A DNA stretch of 64,000 bases, taken from positions 3,721,043-3,785,042 of the forward strand of contig CM039509.1 of assembly GCA_022432975.1 (NCBI GenBank). The letters are read 5' to 3'. Below are positions 1 through 12,492 of this stretch, one piece after another. The position numbers were made by a program, and so were the translations under genes. How positions within the stretch are numbered: the first letter of the stretch is position 1; each line of letters begins with the position of its first letter. The notes beneath the pieces were generated by a model, which did not search any database, was not told where the DNA came from, and worked only from the letters and a program-made list of their open reading frames with translations. This DNA is from Begonia masoniana. Taxonomy: Eukaryota > Streptophyta > Magnoliopsida > Cucurbitales > Begoniaceae.

Positions 1-410
1 TCGATCTCCTTCCCTTTGTATACCTCTGGCGGCATACAACTACGAACAGCGGTTGCAAACTGATGAACACGGTGCTTGCCAATCCCCGTGTAACATACGA
101 CGTTGTTTTTAAAGCAGAAAAGAGCATTTTGACTGCAGAAAACAAAGAGGGAGAGATAAAATATGGCAGAGGGGAGGCGTTTCAATGGGTGGAATTTAAT
201 TGAGGGAAAGAGGGATTTGTAGATGGCATTAAAGGAGGGAGAGAAATGTGGGCTGTAGTCTGCATTCAACGAACGAAAAAATGAGAAATTTATGGGGGAA
301 GAGAGAGAGTGGTTGGTACCTATGGAAATAATTGAAGTGAAAGACGAAAGACTTTACCCCTTCCACCACTCCTTTGTCGATGTGTTCCCTAATTAAAATA
401 GTGGGTCTCA
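1..410 (-). repeat. Partial LTR (3' LTR in element orientation)
   Basis: This is the visible end of the second LTR of the element. It aligns with 8517-8925, with one 1-bp indel and roughly 17 substitutions counted by eye, mostly transitions. It also carries the L6-derived segment (about 1-150, minus strand). Similarity ends exactly at GGGTCTCA at 410. Confidence 0.8.
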
Positions 411-3400
411 TAGTCTCACTCACTTAATGAAATTTCGTCCCTGAAATTTGAATCAACTATCGAAACATCATTAAACGGTTGGAGATACTTTATTTTCCTC
501 TCAAGTGGTTTCTCTGTCACTATAATTCTTCCACTACATCCAAACTAAAAATTATTCATGGGAACGCAAAGTTCTAATGTCATGCCTTAATAGTGTTTGA
601 GGTTACTCTTCATAAGAAGTATTCTACTTAACAGATATCTCGGTCCAAATGATTACCTGTGAGATGTCTAAATCACACCTTATAGACATCTCTTAGCAAA
701 ATTCCAACAAAAAAGAATAAATGATTCACAACTATAACTAAGACTTAATTCTCATGTCCTCAACATATCTTTAAAAGTGAAGTGTCCCTTGGACTATCCA
801 TTTGTCATAAGGTGATAAGTCAAATCCAAGCTATTTCCTTGTCCAAAATCCTCAGCATGGGTTCAAAAACTTAATCATAAAATTTGAGTTCATATAAAAT
901 ATCACTAAATGAAACACAAACAAAATTATGTCCTCCACAAAGCTTTCTCAAATTAAACAGAGAAATTTATCTACACTAAGACGAAATGTTGGTTGGCAAA
1001 CAATTCATAAAAATTTTGACATTAAAATGCCCCTGCACAATCCCATTATAGGTAACAAAATCCATCGTAATGTCTCCAAATGTCCACTCCAAATATGTCA
1101 TCTTGAATAATCTAGCATGTTTCTAACGTTCAATCTCAGACGATAGATAAGTCAAAGTCCAACCACATATCATACTACTGTATTCAGTTCCATGACAATC
1201 CATCCCAAATTTGACTACATTAACAATGTCATTTAACCTCATAATTTTTTTTTCCTTGAAAAATATAAAAACACCAACTCAACTTTCTCATATTACAGTA
1301 GTCAACTGAGCAAATATTTTATTAAATTCATTATTAAGTCTTTCCTTGATATGTCACAGAAGAGTAGGAGATGTATTAAATTATATACAGAAACCACCAG
1401 ATCAATGACTCAACCTCTCACTTCTAGGTCTTGTCAAAAGACGCTCTCAATATTTGAATACTAAATATAAAATAAAGTCTTTAGGGTGTCAACCAAAACA
1501 CTCTTATATCATTGACTTACCAATATGATTTTTCAAGGTAAAATTACAACCAAATTTATTTAATCAAACTTTCCCCTTGATCCAAGATTCTAATCACGTT
1601 GAATAAGTAATATTCATAATGAAATGACATATGAACCAACTTAATTTCACACCTTACGAAAAATTTGTCACATGGCGACAAAAGATTATTAAGATCAACA
1701 GTAATCCATAAGTGGGGTAGGTTCACTTTTAATACCTCAATCTTCACAATACTTATACATTAACTCTACAAGGATGTATTATCACACGTTCAAAATGTAC
1801 AACTCGTGCATCTATATAAATCTCTTTTCTCAATAACTATCGATCACTGTCAACTTAGGTGTCACTCTCAATCAGTGTTCTAACTTTTAGGGCTGACAGA
1901 TTCCTTCATTTCAAATATTCTCAATATTCTTTATTGTAAAAGGAGTCAAAAGATTGATCATAGAAGACAAATGTCATCGCCACAACAATAGCAACTAGTT
2001 AATTCTGAAAAATATATTCCTCAATAATATTCTTTGGTTGCTCCCAATCCAACACTGCCACAAACTAAGCTAGATCTAATGAAATGTCATCTTTAGTAAC
2101 ATTGTCTATTAATTATTTAACTTTAGTCATCCAAAAACAACATTTCTAGCATTGAACATATAATCGAAGATTTTACAATATTCACAATAGAGTTCCAAAC
2201 CAAGACATCGATCGAACCAAATGTTAAATTGGATTGTCACTTGATCTAACCACATGCTTCCTAGCAATAAACAGTAATATCTTTCTTTAACTATTCAAAC
2301 TGTTTCAATTGTCTCTCGAATAATATCGGGCCCAATTATTGTTGCAACACACATAGGTCAAAATCAGTTCAATTATTGAAGTTTCAATCTACCATACACT
2401 TTAACATCACTCGATAAGATCTGAAACTTCAACTCATAATCCTTGGCCACAATTGTTTGTTATACTATAGTACAAATACCATTACAGGTTAGTAAAAGAA
2501 ATCCTTTAGCACCGATATTAATGGACCGTATCTGAGGTAACCTTAACTGTCACACACAACAAATTTACTCAAATTGACTTTATTAACACATAATCAGTTC
2601 TAACACTCAGCCTTCTATGTAAGTGACATATGGCAGACCAACACCAAACATGCCCAAAAATAATAGAATGGTTGTCTTAACAATTTGACTTTCAAGTTTG
2701 ATGATAGTCAACCCATAATTTAATCTTAATAGGTTTCTTTAAGCTATTAAACACTAAAACTCTTAACTGGTTCCGTCACATGATTGAATCAATTTAATCT
2801 ATATAAACTATCCATTTTAGCAGACGATACGGGTCTAATGATCATAACATTCGAAGACATGAATTAACTCACCATTGTTGTCACTTGTTCATAAAAGAAT
2901 ATCCAAGTCTTGCCATCACTGCTTCCCAAAATAAAGACAAGAGGGTGACAATATCAATATGTCAAATTATAAAATCTCATAAATTTATCCAATAAATTGG
3001 AAAATAATTGTAGCACGATTTGTGACTAAATGTCGGATTAAACCATAAGTACTTAAAAGAATTTCTCTGCTAGCTCTTCTTGCTCAATTCATTCTAACTA
3101 GATTCTTCTTGTAATTCGATCTTTATCTTCATCAAAACACTCCACAAACAGTTGTATCATGCTAAGTAAACTAAACTTCATATTAATGAGTCTAATGAAA
3201 TTTCAATCCAATCATAGATATTAAAACCACTTTATCATATTAAACAGACATTGTATTGATCATTTTCATCATCAATTAATAGATTCTCTTTGCCAAAAGA
3301 TTTCCCGACACATTCCACGACACATTTTACAATCATTAAAACCGAACTTAAAAACATTAAAGGAAGTCAGCAAACTTTCAAAGGTACAACTGAAACCATA

Positions 3401-3442
3401 GGGCTAAATATGATTTTGAAACTCCCTAAATGCTTCTCAAAT

Positions 3443-6400
3443 TGTAACACCCGGTTCTTTACGGGATTTTGTAAATAAATAATATAATGGTATTTTTATA
3501 ATTATGTCAAATTAAGTCAGTTTCTTGAAAAGAAAGCGTCATTACGATCCTAATAATTAATAAGGATTTTAAGAAAATTTCGGGAATTTTAAGAGTCGTA
3601 ACGCTAATTTTACGAGAATTACATTTATCGTAATATAAAGGATACTTTGGTAAAAATAGTAAACGATGTCTGAATTGCGAACGGACAGTTTTAATAGAAC
3701 CCTAGTAATAAGTTGGAGTTATTGGTGAATTAAGAAAATTTGGAGAAGCCGAATCGTTAGCTAATTAATGAAACGAAGGACGAAACAAATAGAAAACGAA
3801 GGAAGGGCAAAAAGGTAATTTGCCAACCCAAATTTTAATTAAAAACAAAGTTTTCTTCTTCTCCAGCAACCCTTCACGATTTCTCTCCTATTTTCCCTCC
3901 TCTCTCCTTCGGCGATCTCTTTCTCTCTCACGGTGTTCCCACTTCCGGCAACGATTCCTCCTCCGATCGACTTCCATTCTTCGTGTTTTCTCCTCCAAAC
4001 GACATTCTAGGTAAGGTTCTAGGGTTTTAGGAAAGTTTCTTTTGAGTTTTACGAAGTTTAACGATTAGGATTTCGTTAGGGCTTCGTTAAAAACATGATT
4101 TAGGGTTAGAAATTGATAATTTTACCGTATTTGTGAATATAATGGACGTATTGGGCGTTATTGGATGAAGTTGATTGATTCGTTGAGAAACGTTATGGTT
4201 TGATGAGTTTTCGGTTTTTTGGAAAAACTCGTTAATGGTGATTTTGAGGTATCGAGTGTTAATTGTTGTTAAAATGCCTCGATTGGTTAAGTTAGAATTT
4301 TAGGAATTTTCTTAGTTAAGGATTTCGTTGATTTGGACGTTTAGGGATTAAACTCATTTTAACGACAATATTGTGAATTTGCCTTAGATAAACAACACTC
4401 GTGGACGGAGCTTGAAGTTCAACGCGCACGAGGTAAGTTCTCGTGACTTACTATGGCTGATTGGCCTACACCGTACGTCGAAGTCGTCTCGAGGAGCTTT
4501 GGTGACGTGTTTGTTTAAATTGCTTTAGTTGGGTAGTTAGATTTAGTTCTTTTATAGGTTATGTTTTTATAGTCTTGATGGTATATATGCTGTATGTTTA
4601 AATTATGCTATAAATTGTCCATGCATCACAATTTGAAATTACGCATAGAAAATGAATTTCCACACTATGTTTTAAAGAAAATGGCGATGTGGCTTGAAAG
4701 GGGGCTATTGATCTATTGTATGGATCGATTAAGGGTCTGTCACAATACCACATCTAATATGAACCCATGTATGTTTATGGTCATGCGAGGTGGGGCTAAG
4801 GCATGGCTGTGCATGTTGCAAGCATGTACCCCCCTCCTATAGGTGGAAAGGGTTGTCCAACAGCAGGATGTGCCCTCTCCATTTAGGGGGTTGAGATCTC
4901 GGTGACAACCGATGTAAAGATAAGAAAATGTTGCATGATTTACGAACTCATATGCACAGCATGCATTTGCATTTACGAAACTTGCTGAGCTTTAGCTCAT
5001 AGATTGTCTGTATGGTGTAGGTGATCTTGACATAGGTGAGGAAGAGATCCCTCCACCCGAGGAATGATGCAGTTGAAGGAGGATGGCCCGTGGGAGTGTG
5101 CTGGGCAGTCGAGGCTCCTTTTGACCCGTGGGGAAGGATGTAAAGGTATTTTAGGACACGATAGTTAGATCGTAGGAAAAATTGTATAGTAGAACATATT
5201 AGGATGTTTGGTTCTGGTTAGTTGAAAGATTGATGTACAAATATTTAGGCAAACGGTTTATAAAACGTTTTGTTAAGGTTTTTATCTAGATTTTTATGAA
5301 CTACTTGGTGATTTTAGCAGGAGGAAATGTCTGGTTTTCAAACAGATCCACGCAGTTCGTTTTCATGAAAATGTACTTCGTTTTAATTGCGTTTCGAGTC
5401 GGTTTTGGGTGAGGTTACGGAGAACGTATGAACGTTGGGCAAGTTTATGTCAATTGTATTGTGGAGAAGTATGTATGTTTAGTGATAGTTGAGAATGAAG
5501 TTAGAAGTGTTGAGGGTAGTGTTTATGTAAGGGAAAGGAAAGAAAGAAAGGGAGAGGGAGGCAAACTCCCTGGAATTTGGATTCCAGGGAGGATGGCGAT
5601 CGATCTCCTAAGGAGGGGATCGATCGCCTCTTTGGCCGCCACTCTCTGGAAAAATCCAGAGAGTGTGGCGATCGATTGCCCAAAAAGGGGCGATTGATCG
5701 CCTGGCCATCGATCGCGGGGCGATCGATGGTCACAAAGAGGGGCGATTGTGGACGAATAAGTCACGATAGCATCGTCCACGTTCTCCGTTGACCACGGTC
5801 TCTGTTGACCACTGACGATGACTCCATCGTCCACGATGCCTTCTGGCTTCGTCGTCCACAAAGCCTTCTGTCCTTATTGTCCACAATGCCTTCTGGTTTC
5901 GTCGTCCACGAAGCCTTCTGTCCTTATTGTCCATGAAGCCTTCTGTCCTTATTGTCCACGATGCCTTCTGGCTTCGTCGTCCACGAAGCCTTCTGTCCTT
6001 ATTGTCCACGATGCCTTCTGGTTTCGTCGTCCACGAAGCCTTCTGTCCTTATTGTCCACGATGCCTTCTGGCTTCGTCGTCCACGAAGCCTTTTGTCCTT
6101 ATTTTCCCCGAAGCCTTCTGTCTTTATTGTCCGTGATGCCTTCCGGGTTCGTCGTCCACGAAGCTTTCTGTGTTAAATGACCACGAAGTTTTCAGATTTA
6201 AAAGTCCATGATTGTCTACAGTCCTGTTGTCCAAACCCGATAGAACGAAAGGTTGACTTCCACTGTACAAACTGAAGAAACCCGAGAGGAATTATTGACT
6301 TCACACCCTTGTGTAATCTGCCGCCCTATGACGATTTTGCCCCTCCAATTGATGGCCGATTTCTTTTATGTTTAATTCTATTTTCTTTAATTGTTTTTCC

Positions 6401-6559
6401 CCTTCTCTGTAATTTATTTTCTTTAAGTTTTCCTCACCTTAAATACGTTTTGTTTAATGATTTTCAAATGTTTTCCACTTAAACGTTAAACTTAAAGTTT
6501 ATAATGATAAAAAAAATAATAATACGGGAAATTAATGGTACAGTGTTAGGGTTGTAACA
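3443..6559 (+). mobile_element. Solo LTR, 3117 bp, nested in the LARD-like element
   Basis: The block starts TGTAACACCC and ends GTTGTAACA, with the canonical TG...CA. It is flanked by a perfect 5-bp duplication CAAAT (3438-3442 and 6560-6564), which proves insertion and later loss of the internal region by LTR-LTR recombination. Inside are the motif ACTTGCTGAGCTTTAGCTCA (about 4980-5000), a stretch rich in GATCGATCGCC (5590-5750) and a 50-bp minisatellite (5836-6165). No coding sequence was seen. The long LTR suggests a Ty3/gypsy element, but no internal domain is left to prove the clade; plus orientation is assumed from the terminal sequence. Confidence 0.85.
5836..6165 (+). repeat. Minisatellite with a 50-bp composite unit
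   Basis: The array alternates two related half-units of about 25 bp, one containing CTTCTGGCTTCGTCGTCCAC and one containing CTTCTGTCCTTATTGTCCAC. About six composite units are visible, degrading to the right. Several open frames across it exist only because the period keeps frames open; they are not genes. It lies in the right third of the solo LTR. Confidence 0.9.
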
Positions 6560-7275
6560 CAAATGCAGTCAATGACTATAATATATCAATTCCAAAATTT
6601 AACACCATTCTTCCAAAAATATAAGTTCTCAGAACTCAGGCAATCCCGTGCTTGACAACCATAATAATAACTTTTCAATCAATGAGATCTTTACTGCAAT
6701 CGCCCCTCCACCTGAACGACTCCAGTTTTTGATCCAACTATCTTTAACTACTTATGCAGAAACTGACTCTCAAACCAAATCACACTAAATTAGACATATC
6801 CAGAATGCTCACCAATACTTTCTCGAACCAAGCATACAATATAATCTATCATTTAATCAAAATCTAGGAACAAAAAGTCTTAATTCACTCCAATCAGAAC
6901 AACATACGTCTTGAATTTTTTGAAAAAGACAAATACTTGCATCATAAGATGAATTTCTTATTTTTAGAAATACAGAGGCCCTCACACGAACCAAGAAAAG
7001 TGACATGCTCATATTTCATCTCTTCTATCAATTTAAGAAGCGTACACCTAACACTTATTCATTCACTTCCAACTAGTCTAAATACCATGTACGGATAGGA
7101 AACATTCATTCTCTAGCGAACAATCCTCAGGATGTTTTTCAAACTGCACATTAACCCAATCGGTTCTTGTATTACGTCCTTTCGTATAATAATAATTCTT
7201 GTATATCATCACATCATCTATCTTATAAGTGCCACTTTTCAAGATGGGCAACATTGTCTCTGATACCAATATTTA

Positions 7276-8925
7276 TGTCACGCCCCAAATGGGATCCGAG
7301 ACAGAACAAGGAATGACCCAGCCTGAAAGGACTAGATCGTCCGACCCTTAACACCAAATTTCATCAATCGTAGCGGAATGTTTACAAATTAATATGAAGC
7401 CAGCCTGAAACACAATGGATTAAACAGGTCCAACAAATGACACCAGATAATGTGATGATATATGTCCAAATAATATAACACATGGACATTAAATACAACA
7501 AAGTTTACACATCTACAGTAGTGTCTCACCTTAAAAATATAAGATACTTCCTCAAGAAAAATTTATTGAAATAGGGAATTTCTGCAAAGTGATTGTTCCC
7601 ATGCCGATAATTAGATTCTCCTTTTACTGAATCTTGAAAAAAAATAGTAGTCGTTTGGGGTGAGTCGACTAAACTCAATAGGGGTAGATTTTATTCCCAG
7701 CAGCAATAAAATATGTATGATTATACTCAACAATATGAAAGATATTAAAACATCGACGTTCGGCGGTCGTAGCCATGATTTGAAAACATCGACTATCTGC
7801 GGTCGTACGACAAAATTACCCTGATCAGGTTTATGATTTTCTGCCCAAGGACACGGTTCATTCAGTTGTCCTATTACTTATAATTAAAACCACATTTTGC
7901 ATCAATTGATAAAAATATGCATCTGATAAAAATGAATGTGAGTAAAACAATGGCATGAAATTAGATAGATATTTTATGCTTTAAATATACTTAACCGAAA
8001 ATAAAATAAACTCCTACCTCGAGTGACAATAAGTCAAACCTGATAATTCTAAGTCTCCATAATAAGTGGTCCAAAAGTCCAAGGTTAATGAATCCACACT
8101 TAATTTGATAAATTGGTACCTAAGCAATAGTAAAATCATTCGTCATTATTGGGCTATTTTATCTTCCGATTTATTTCTAAAAAGGTGGTCTATATCCAAC
8201 TAGGTAATTAATCCATAAATAGGGCAAAGAAAAGCCCAAAACTCTAAACCTGCAAACCCATACAAAATCGCAGCAAGCTAACCATTTGATTCTTCATCTA
8301 GCTTTTCATGTATACACCGGAGAATAAAAATATAGCCTTCCAAAACCAACAATTTGTTATGCTCAACTGTACAATCCAATAGAGTGTTCATGTCTAACTA
8401 ACATACCTTGGGTTTGGCAGAATCCTTAAAATATGCCCAATATGAACCATTACAGGAAAAGTGGGAGGAAGTCTAATCACTTTGACTTCTTCCCTTGCTT
8501 CTTCTTAATTACTTCATCGATCCCCTTCCCTTTGTATACCTCTGGCGGCATACAACTACGAACAGCGGTTGCAAACTGATTAACACGATGCTTGCCAATC
8601 CCCGTGTAACATACTACGTTGTTTTTGAAGCAGAAAAGAGCATTCTGACTGTAGAAAACAAAGAGGGAGAGATAAAATATGCAGAGGGGAGGCATTTCAA
8701 TGGGTGGAATTTAATTGAGGGAAAGAGGGAGTTGAAGATGGCATTAAAGGAGGGAGAGAAATGTGGGCTATAATCTGCATTCAACGAACGAAAAAATGAG
8801 AAATTTATGGGGGAAGAGAGAGCGTAGTTGGTACCTATGGAAATAATTAAAGAGAAAGACGAAAGACTTTACTCCTTCCACCACTCCTTTGTCGATGTGT
8901 TCCCTAATTAAAATAGTGGGTCTCA
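7276..8925 (-). repeat. Complete 1650-bp LTR (5' LTR in element orientation)
   Basis: It starts TGTCACGCCCC and ends GGGTCTCA on the plus strand. The edges are set by the primer-binding site on the left and by loss of similarity to the left-hand LTR on the right. The U3 side (right) contains the ribosomal L6 gene fragment described separately. The five bases after it, CAGAT, would be one half of the target duplication. Confidence 0.75.
8475..8645 (-). pseudogene. RPL6: C-terminal fragment of mitochondrial-type ribosomal protein L6 (uL6) captured in an LTR
   Basis: On the minus strand the translation reads FCFKNNVVCYTGIGK..., then VRSCMPPEVYKGKGI, then DEVIKKKQGKKSK and a stop. I recognise this as the C-terminal half of the short nuclear-encoded L6 of plant mitochondrial ribosomes, which as I recall reads KGKGIMYIDEVIKKKQGKKSK; the three residues MYI are missing here. 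A polypyrimidine tract ending TTTTCTACAG precedes the similarity, so an intron/last-exon boundary of the source gene was probably copied too. No N-terminal half is present, so it is not a working gene. A second copy lies at the left window edge in the sister LTR (C-terminal end outside the window). Confidence 0.75.
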
Positions 8926-9309
8926 CAGATTCCCTCTAAACTTCTCTTCTATGTTTGAAAAATCTCTGCTACTTTCCATTGTCAAGTGTCGTAGAATTTC
9001 AAAAGGCTAAGATATAAATAGACTTTCGTTTTTTTTTCAAAACTACTTGTATAGTTGTATTCTATTAACAGTAAAAGGCTTCTGGCTTCCTTGGATGTGT
9101 AGCATTGCTCCTTGTTTTTGGTTGGGAGGAACGGGTACCAAACTGGAATCGGACCAACAATTTTGGTCCGGTTTTGGTTCGGTCCCCGTCCCTCATTTAG
9201 CTAGTTTTGGGACCGTATGCAAAATACCGAAAGGGTCGGTCCGATTCCGATTCTGGCTCGGAACAAGACTGATTCGGACCGTGCCCAACGCTACTATAAA
9301 GTAAACCGA
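8926..9309. other. Intergenic DNA with a possible hAT-like relic
   Basis: There is no gene here. A segment at about 9110-9290 is rich in GGTCCG/CGGACC and other gaC-C-GgTtC-like repeats with a faint inverted arrangement (GGTTGGGAGGAACGG on the left, CCGTGCCCAACGC on the right). This resembles decayed hAT-type MITEs, but no target duplication could be defined. Confidence 0.3.
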
Positions 9310-9339
9310 AGAAGGAGTAGTGCTAAACTTATCATCTAA

Positions 9340-9731
9340 CTCTACTTTTAATATTACTTCCTGATATACCACTTACGTGTCTCTCATTAATTTATATAGA
9401 AATTAATATAAATTATAATTAATTAAAATAAATGTTAATTATATTAATTAATAATTGATATAACATTTACTTGTCACTCATTAATTAATATAAATTATAA
9501 AATAAATTATTAATTACAAAAATTAATAGATTTCTACTTTCCTATTTACCAATCTTTGTCTCTCGTTATTTTATCACCCTCATCTCTTTGACATAACATT
9601 TATGTGTCACTCATTAATTAATATAAATTATAAATAATTAGAATAAATATTAATTACATCAATTAATGATTGACATAGCATTTAGGTATCCTCATTAATT
9701 AATATAAACTATAAATAATTGAAATAAATTA
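9340..9731. repeat. AT-rich imperfect tandem repeats
   Basis: A motif of the form CATTTACTTGTCACTCATTAATTAATATAAA recurs in shortened forms near 9370, 9466, 9597 and 9680, with spacings of roughly 80-130 bp. The stretch at about 9500-9555 closely resembles the host DNA just right of the large MULE at 24861-24910, so the MULE inserted into this repeat array. Confidence 0.6.
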
Positions 9732-10065
9732 AGGTAAATTCCATTTTAAACCTCAAGGTTTTGTGTATTGCACAAACATATCACTTAAGAACTATTCTTC
9801 ATGACGTCACCCTTGAAGTATTCTTATTCTAACAAGTCAACTCCTACAAGATGTTTGTTTTTTACGAACGAGCGTCTGTTCTTAGTTTTAATTGTGGAAC
9901 GGACATCCATTCCAAAATTAACAGGTGTCTGTTCATCGACACCTATTTTGGTGCCCTTTCAAAGCAACGTTTTGTAACATGCTCGGGAACGGATGCCGTT
10001 CTTGAGAACGTTCCAAAATGCTCAAGGAACAAGGGCACGACGTTCGTTCTTGAGAAATTGCCACA
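9732..10065 (+). repeat. Left terminal inverted repeat of the large MULE
   Basis: It is inverted relative to 24450-24859 and to the duplicated end at 22508-22893. The inner half contains many short GAACG/CGTTC blocks, so the arm is itself internally repetitive. Long arms of this kind are usual in plant MULEs. Confidence 0.8.
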
Positions 10066-10359
10066 TGTGTTGTTGGCCACTAACCGGATGAATGAAGTGA
10101 GAGTACATGTTGACATAAGTTTGTTGGTGATAGTACTGATGCACGTAATCTTCCACCAAAAGCCTCACGAAATTGCATGCACACACGGAATTCCAGTGAG
10201 TTTTCACTTACAATAGTTGAAAATGCATTGATTCAAATCAACAACGTATTTTTTTTTCCGTCGCTCACTCAAACCAAGCAGCTCCTGCAAAAATTGGACT
10301 CTAGTTTTGCATTGCAAGTTCTATGATACGCCCAGGAAGCCCGTGATACGTTCTCAAGG

Positions 10360-11640
10360 TAATCCACATAACTTCATTAATCTTTATGCTAATGATTGTT
10401 CTATTCTTGCAGGTGGGGGCCCATTGAATTGCTCAAAGTGAAATACGTATGAAGCAATGTTCAAAGACTTATCGTGGGAGCCCAAATCTCAAGACATGGA
10501 CTAGCTCAAGCACTTACTCACTTGGGAGACCAAAGGAGATGGACTTAAGGCTAAAAGGGGAATTTGTCTTCTCGGAGACATCTAATGTAAACCTTTTATT
10601 TTATTGCTTTTTTTTTTATTTTGCAAACTTTAGCCATTGTACTTTGGAAAACTTTTGCTAGTGTTTTATTGCTTTAGCATGCATTAGATGGTGTGGTTAA
10701 GGTTAGATTGAATGGATAAGTTAGATGGTGGTAAGGGTGGAGGTCACCAAGCCCATGAAAGCATCAAAGAAACCTGATTCATTTGAAGGTGAAGGAGGCG
10801 CGCCACTTGAAGAAAGTAAGGTCGATCCACTTAAAGATGAAGCCCGAGCCCATGAAGGAGGATAGCACGCATTCAACCATTTTAATTTTGAATTAGGACA
10901 ACTCATGACGTCCCTAGATGGCTGAAGACAACTTACCAAGAAAGGACTCCATCTCCACGGCCTAAAGGTAAGTGGAGCGTTCCATGTGCGGTCAAGATCA
11001 AATCAAAGGTATCTTCCCTAAATTTGTAATGACCGACCCGCCAAACCCCCCTAGGCTTACGTAGCATCATGATTAGTGTTTGTTCATTTAGTTTTGACAT
11101 ATCAATATACACCGGTCAGTTCTCCTAAGGGTCAAGAGTTGCAGCTCAAGGTAAGTCTTTGGTTAATCATCAATCAAGTGAAGTGCGTCTCCAAAATTGT
11201 TCTCCAAGTTCGTGGTTGCTTGGAGACTCTTATCATCACCTTCTCTTCATCTTTCTAAGACCTTAGAAAAGATAGAAAAGGTGACCATACCAGCCTAGTG
11301 CCATTGTGATCTTCTTAGAAAGATTACATTCTCCGGAGGGTGCCTTAGTTGCCCTTCGGGCTTGTTACGGGATTCTCTGTTTATTTTCTTTAATTTTTGA
11401 TATTCTCGTGAATAGTTTGCAGGGATCTGTCCTACACTCACAGTACATCATTTTCTCTTCAATCAAGGTATTTTTTCAGATTTATCCTATGAAACCTTTG
11501 TGTGGTTTTTATTTCGCATAACCTTGAATCTTTGCAGATCCAAAGGTTATCATTCTAGCTTCGCAAGTTTTTTCTACATTTGGGGGAACATAAGGTCTGT
11601 TGACTCAGTAATCTTTTGATAATATTTTACGATCCGGTCA
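10360..11640 (+). repeat. Module of unknown origin inside the MULE, copy 1
   Basis: This segment recurs as 12490-12914 plus 19982-20930 (split by the gypsy element) and in part as 22951-23640. Shared landmarks are a GCAGGTG...CCCA...GATTG block, TCTCAAGACATGGAC, a CTCCATCTCCACGGCC block, GCTCAAGGTAAG, TTGGTTGCTTGGAGACTCTTATCAT and TTTGCAGGG. The repeated GGTAAG and TTTGCAGG blocks look like splice sites, so it may be a spliced transcript unit captured or evolved by the MULE. I do not recognise any encoded protein. Confidence 0.6.
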
Positions 11641-12039
11641 TTAAACATTGTTGATAATCTCAAACATGTTTATAATAGGTTTGTCTCTTGCAGGTATTAA
11701 GAGTGCGTTGAATGACTCACTCAAATTGTTCAAGCTCATGTCGCACTTGAGGATCGAGGTAAATGCATGTGCTGCTCAAGATTTATGTCTCAAAGATATG
11801 TGTGGGTATCCTAGTCAACCATGCATAAATTTCTCATTTCTTACTCGAAATTATAAACTATGGTTGCCCTACATGCATTCCGAAATGCATCCCTATAAAA
11901 CTTCCCCTAAAATTATTTCTTATAATTCGTATAAAGATGTCTGCGACAAAAGCGATGTACGGCTGACAGTAATACATCTATCATAGCAGGCAGTAACTTC
12001 TTTTGACGATCTGAAACAATTGTTCACTCGTATTCATAA

Positions 12040-12492
12040 TCAGTATCTAAGTCTAATTTTAGTACACTTAGAAACCATGACCATGAGTCTAGGCATTTTG
12101 ATTTTGCCACTGCAATAGCAATGGCTGTTAATACTACCTGCTGAAAGTAATTGGCCGGCACACGAGCCCTTCAGATAACAACCGTTCAAACAGATGATTG
12201 ATCTATCATACTGAAGTAAGCATTGCTTGCATGCAACCATACACATGTACATTATCTTAAACAAACACTTTGACCTAAAACCAACGACATCTACCAAATC
12301 TAAGTCAAGGACCAGGGTGCTGCCTGGATTTGATCTCCGAATTTCTTCTGCATATGACCACAATAGCTTGTATTGTTCATTATTTTGTCCTTCGTTAAGT
12401 TTATAGGCTTCACTAATTGTCTTTCTAGCAAGACTAGGTGATACACCTAGGAGACCAAATAAACATTCCCAAAACAAATCACAAATCATCAC
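12040..12492 (-). pseudogene. MuDR-type transposase fragment (central part)
   Basis: The minus-strand translation contains YKLLWSYAEEIRRSNPGST, the segment preceding the catalytic core in MuDR/MULE transposases, then ...CLNGCYLKGSCAGQLLSAGSI. Family members have a D where this copy has N in the LDGC-like motif (the first acidic residue of the DDE triad), so catalysis would be lost. The frame continues only about 150 codons, and no C-terminal SWIM zinc finger follows. It belongs to the surrounding MULE and matches the fragment at 38335-38575. Confidence 0.8.

Larger units (their letters stand above)
1..8925 (-). mobile_element. Non-coding (LARD-like) LTR retrotransposon, left LTR cut by window edge
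   Basis: Two direct repeats bound this element. Positions 1-410 align with 8517-8925 with about 4% mismatches by eye, and similarity stops abruptly on both sides after the same GGGTCTCA end. Read on the minus strand the LTR starts TGAGACCC and ends GGCGTGACA. Just inside the right LTR lies a primer-binding site reading TTGGTATCAGAGAC on the minus strand (7256-7269), complementary to initiator-Met tRNA as in many plant elements. The internal part (411-7275) has no gag or pol reading frame, even after removing the solo LTR nested at 3443-6559, leaving about 3.7 kb of AT-rich non-coding DNA. This fits a large retrotransposon derivative mobilised by another element. The far left end lies outside the window, so the target duplication cannot be checked. 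Confidence 0.8.

Noticed and set aside
5836..6165. CRISPR-like regular repeat array
   Set aside because: There are no unique spacers; it is a eukaryotic minisatellite with abutting units.
5818..6180. Several overlapping open frames of about 70-120 codons
   Set aside because: They are produced by the 50-bp minisatellite inside the solo LTR; no family match or start context.
10022..10216. Open frames on both strands in 9851-10216
   Set aside because: They lie in the MULE terminal repeat region and show no protein similarity; the opposite arm does not conserve the frame.
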